From contig JBJXFJ010000226.1 of NCBI GenBank assembly GCA_046154735.1, forward strand, positions 1 through 6,136: a stretch of DNA of 6,136 nucleotides, given 5' to 3'. This DNA is from CAVXYC01 sp046154735 (GTDB taxonomy: Bacteria > Chloroflexota > UBA6077 > JACCZL01). Position numbers and translations under genes: made by a program. The stretch's first letter is position 1. Every line of letters begins with the position of its first letter. Shown here in pieces: positions 4,989 through 6,136 of the stretch. The notes under the pieces are model-generated. The model saw only the letters and a program-made list of their open reading frames with translations. It made no database searches and was not told where the DNA came from.

Positions 4989-5999
4989 CTACGGTCTCTG
5001 GACCTGGTAGCTCTGGAACCGATCCCAGGCGGGCAGTTTTCGCGCAAAGTCCGGAGCTGGGCCGAGAAGCCCGAAGCAGCACTCCCAGGATTCTTCCGTG
5101 TCATGGAGCATGTGATAGTGCGCAAACTCCACATATGGTTGCTCTAGGAGCCAGCGCATGGTCCAATCCAGGGCGTCAGCACGTCCACGGTTGTCCAGCC
5201 AGGTGGAGTTCCAGCCGTACTCGGTGAGCCAGATGGGGACATCGCGTCCGCGGGAGCGAGTGCCAAGAAAGAGGTTGTACACCTTGTCCGTTTCCACGGG
5301 GTCCCCACGGTGATCGCCATAGGAATGCACTGACACCGCGTCATAGGGAACCCCAGGGCTGAGCCGCTGAACGAAATCCCAGCCGGTCAATGTCCCAATG
5401 CCGATTCGCGCGGATGGACTCGCCTCCTTTGCAGCGGCGTAGAAGGCCCGGTACCAGAACTCATACTCCGCTGGGTCACGCATGCCCTCCCACATCTCTG
5501 GCTCGTTCCAGAACTCCCAGGTCTTGACGTGAGCGTACCGTTTGACGATCTGCCCCATGGTGGTCTGAAACGCCTGAACGTTGGCGCGGTTGAGTCGGCA
5601 CTTCAGGTGATTCTGGAAACACTCCTCGCCATTCCAGGTTGCCCACGGAGGCATTGTGGCAATCACCGGGAGGACGTCAATGCCTCGATCACGCAGGCCG
5701 AAGAAAATCGGATCTAGCTTCTCAAATCGCCGTTCCCCCTCGACAGCCTCAATATGCAGCCAGTCAATTGCCAGGCGCACATTCGATGTACCGAGCGCCG
5801 CGAACTCGTCCAGCAGTTGAGGTCCGTACCGATCGGCATACCACCAGTGCCCCACGATGCCCTTGATACCGGCACGCTCCGGGGGAATGACAATAGTTCG
5901 TTGTGCTTCCGTGACGGGAGCTTGCGTGAGCGGTGCGCTCAGCATGAGCGCGGCTAGCGCACCAAGGGTGAAGCGAATGATGTGACGATGAACGATCAT
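4989..5999 (-). CDS. Secreted clan GH-A glycoside hydrolase (cellulase/GH39/GH5-like)
   Basis: This 336-residue protein begins with a signal peptide: MIVHRHIIRF, then a hydrophobic core TLGALAALML, and likely cleavage after A27 (TQA) or A32 (TEA). The rest looks like one (beta/alpha)8 barrel. Early strands carry NVRLAIDW (73-80) and DVLPVIATMPPWATW (108-122). The acid/base catalyst is E166 in WEFWNEPE (161-168), the clan GH-A 'NEP' motif. The nucleophile is E260 in IWLTEYGWNST (256-266). VSVHSYGDH (222-230) and FAHYHMLHD (292-300) supply further active-site strands. Cys residues at 127, 134, 307 and 308 could form disulphides outside the cell. The substrate cannot be read from the sequence; a beta-linked glycan is likely. 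No carbohydrate-binding module is present. The ATG at 5999 lacks a Shine-Dalgarno sequence but lies 8 nt after a -10 hexamer, suggesting a leaderless or near-leaderless message. Confidence 0.85.
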   Translation of the reverse strand: MIVHRHIIRFTLGALAALMLSAPLTQAPVTEAQRTIVIPPERAGIKGIVGHWWYADRYGPQLLDEFAALGTSNVRLAIDWLHIEAVEGERRFEKLDPIFFGLRDRGIDVLPVIATMPPWATWNGEECFQNHLKCRLNRANVQAFQTTMGQIVKRYAHVKTWEFWNEPEMWEGMRDPAEYEFWYRAFYAAAKEASPSARIGIGTLTGWDFVQRLSPGVPYDAVSVHSYGDHRGDPVETDKVYNLFLGTRSRGRDVPIWLTEYGWNSTWLDNRGRADALDWTMRWLLEQPYVEFAHYHMLHDTEESWECCFGLLGPAPDFARKLPAWDRFQSYQVQRP

Positions 6000-6007
6000 G
6001 GCGGCGT

Positions 6008-6013
6008 ATCGTA
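6008..6013 (-). promoter_or_regulatory. -10 hexamer TACGAT directly upstream of the hydrolase gene
   Basis: On the minus strand, TACGAT is followed by 8 nt and then the ATG. The hexamer is identical to that in front of the lipoprotein gene. Transcription would start at or within about two bases of the ATG, which agrees with the absence of a ribosome binding site. No good -35 was found at 16-19 nt. Confidence 0.45.
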
Positions 6014-6136
6014 CTCGTGATTGAAGTCAGTCCGCCACATGGGGTGGACACTGAATCGAAAAACGTCACTCTTCTGGCTGATGGGTCGGGTCTGGTACAG
6101 AGGCTTTCGAGTCGCGGCGCAAAGAAAAGGGGGGGG
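6014..6136. other. Upstream region and window end with G homopolymer
   Basis: No gene is supported in this short stretch. It should contain whatever upstream control the hydrolase gene has, but no repeat or operator is evident. The final bases are a run of eight G preceded by an A-rich stretch, which is out of keeping with the rest and looks like a sequence end artefact. Confidence 0.5.

Noticed and set aside
5764..6069. Minus-strand ORF overlapping the hydrolase start in another frame
   Set aside because: It is Ser/His/Arg-rich without motifs, while the overlapping frame has a signal peptide and GH-A catalytic motifs.

Overview
The window reads as a GC-rich bacterial chromosome fragment, most likely from a member of the Chloroflexota. 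This assignment is an inference. It rests on the Pro/Thr-rich lipoprotein with 'TPTPTPT'-type linkers and an SH3b domain, on the GC-rich codon use, and on promoter-like -10 hexamers of the TAnnnT type placed very close to start codons. No ribosomal or other taxonomic marker is present. The last bases are a G homopolymer, so the right end is probably a contig edge.

Left part (1-851, + strand): a type II toxin-antitoxin pair of the VapBC45 kind. The antitoxin is cut by the left window edge and carries a MerR-like helix and a DUF433 domain. The toxin is a small PIN-like protein joined to it by an ATGA overlap. Then comes a decayed stretch (852-1515). It holds a 25-codon ORF that stops inside a perfect 24-bp inverted repeat (956-979/1020-1043), and a frameshifted remnant of a hemerythrin-like (HHE) protein.

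Middle part (1516-3484, - strand): a three-gene operon read right to left, with 4-bp stop/start overlaps at both junctions. The first two genes encode the A and B subunits of a 3-oxoadipate/3-oxoacid CoA-transferase (PcaI/PcaJ type), which activates a beta-keto acid with CoA from succinyl-CoA. The third gene encodes a helix-hairpin-helix protein of unknown function whose 3' end contains a perfect 24-bp palindrome.

Right part (3485-6136): an intergenic stretch with a possible broken two-TM mini-gene. It is followed by a secreted lipoprotein (+) with an SH3b domain and a C-terminal Ig-like domain, and by a convergent gene (-) for a secreted clan GH-A glycoside hydrolase. The gap between these two convergent genes is filled by a second, much longer inverted repeat (arms of about 47 nt). 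Its central loop resembles the loop of the first repeat although the arms do not. This pair of 'conserved loop, unrelated but self-complementary arms' hairpins is the most interesting unexplained structure here.
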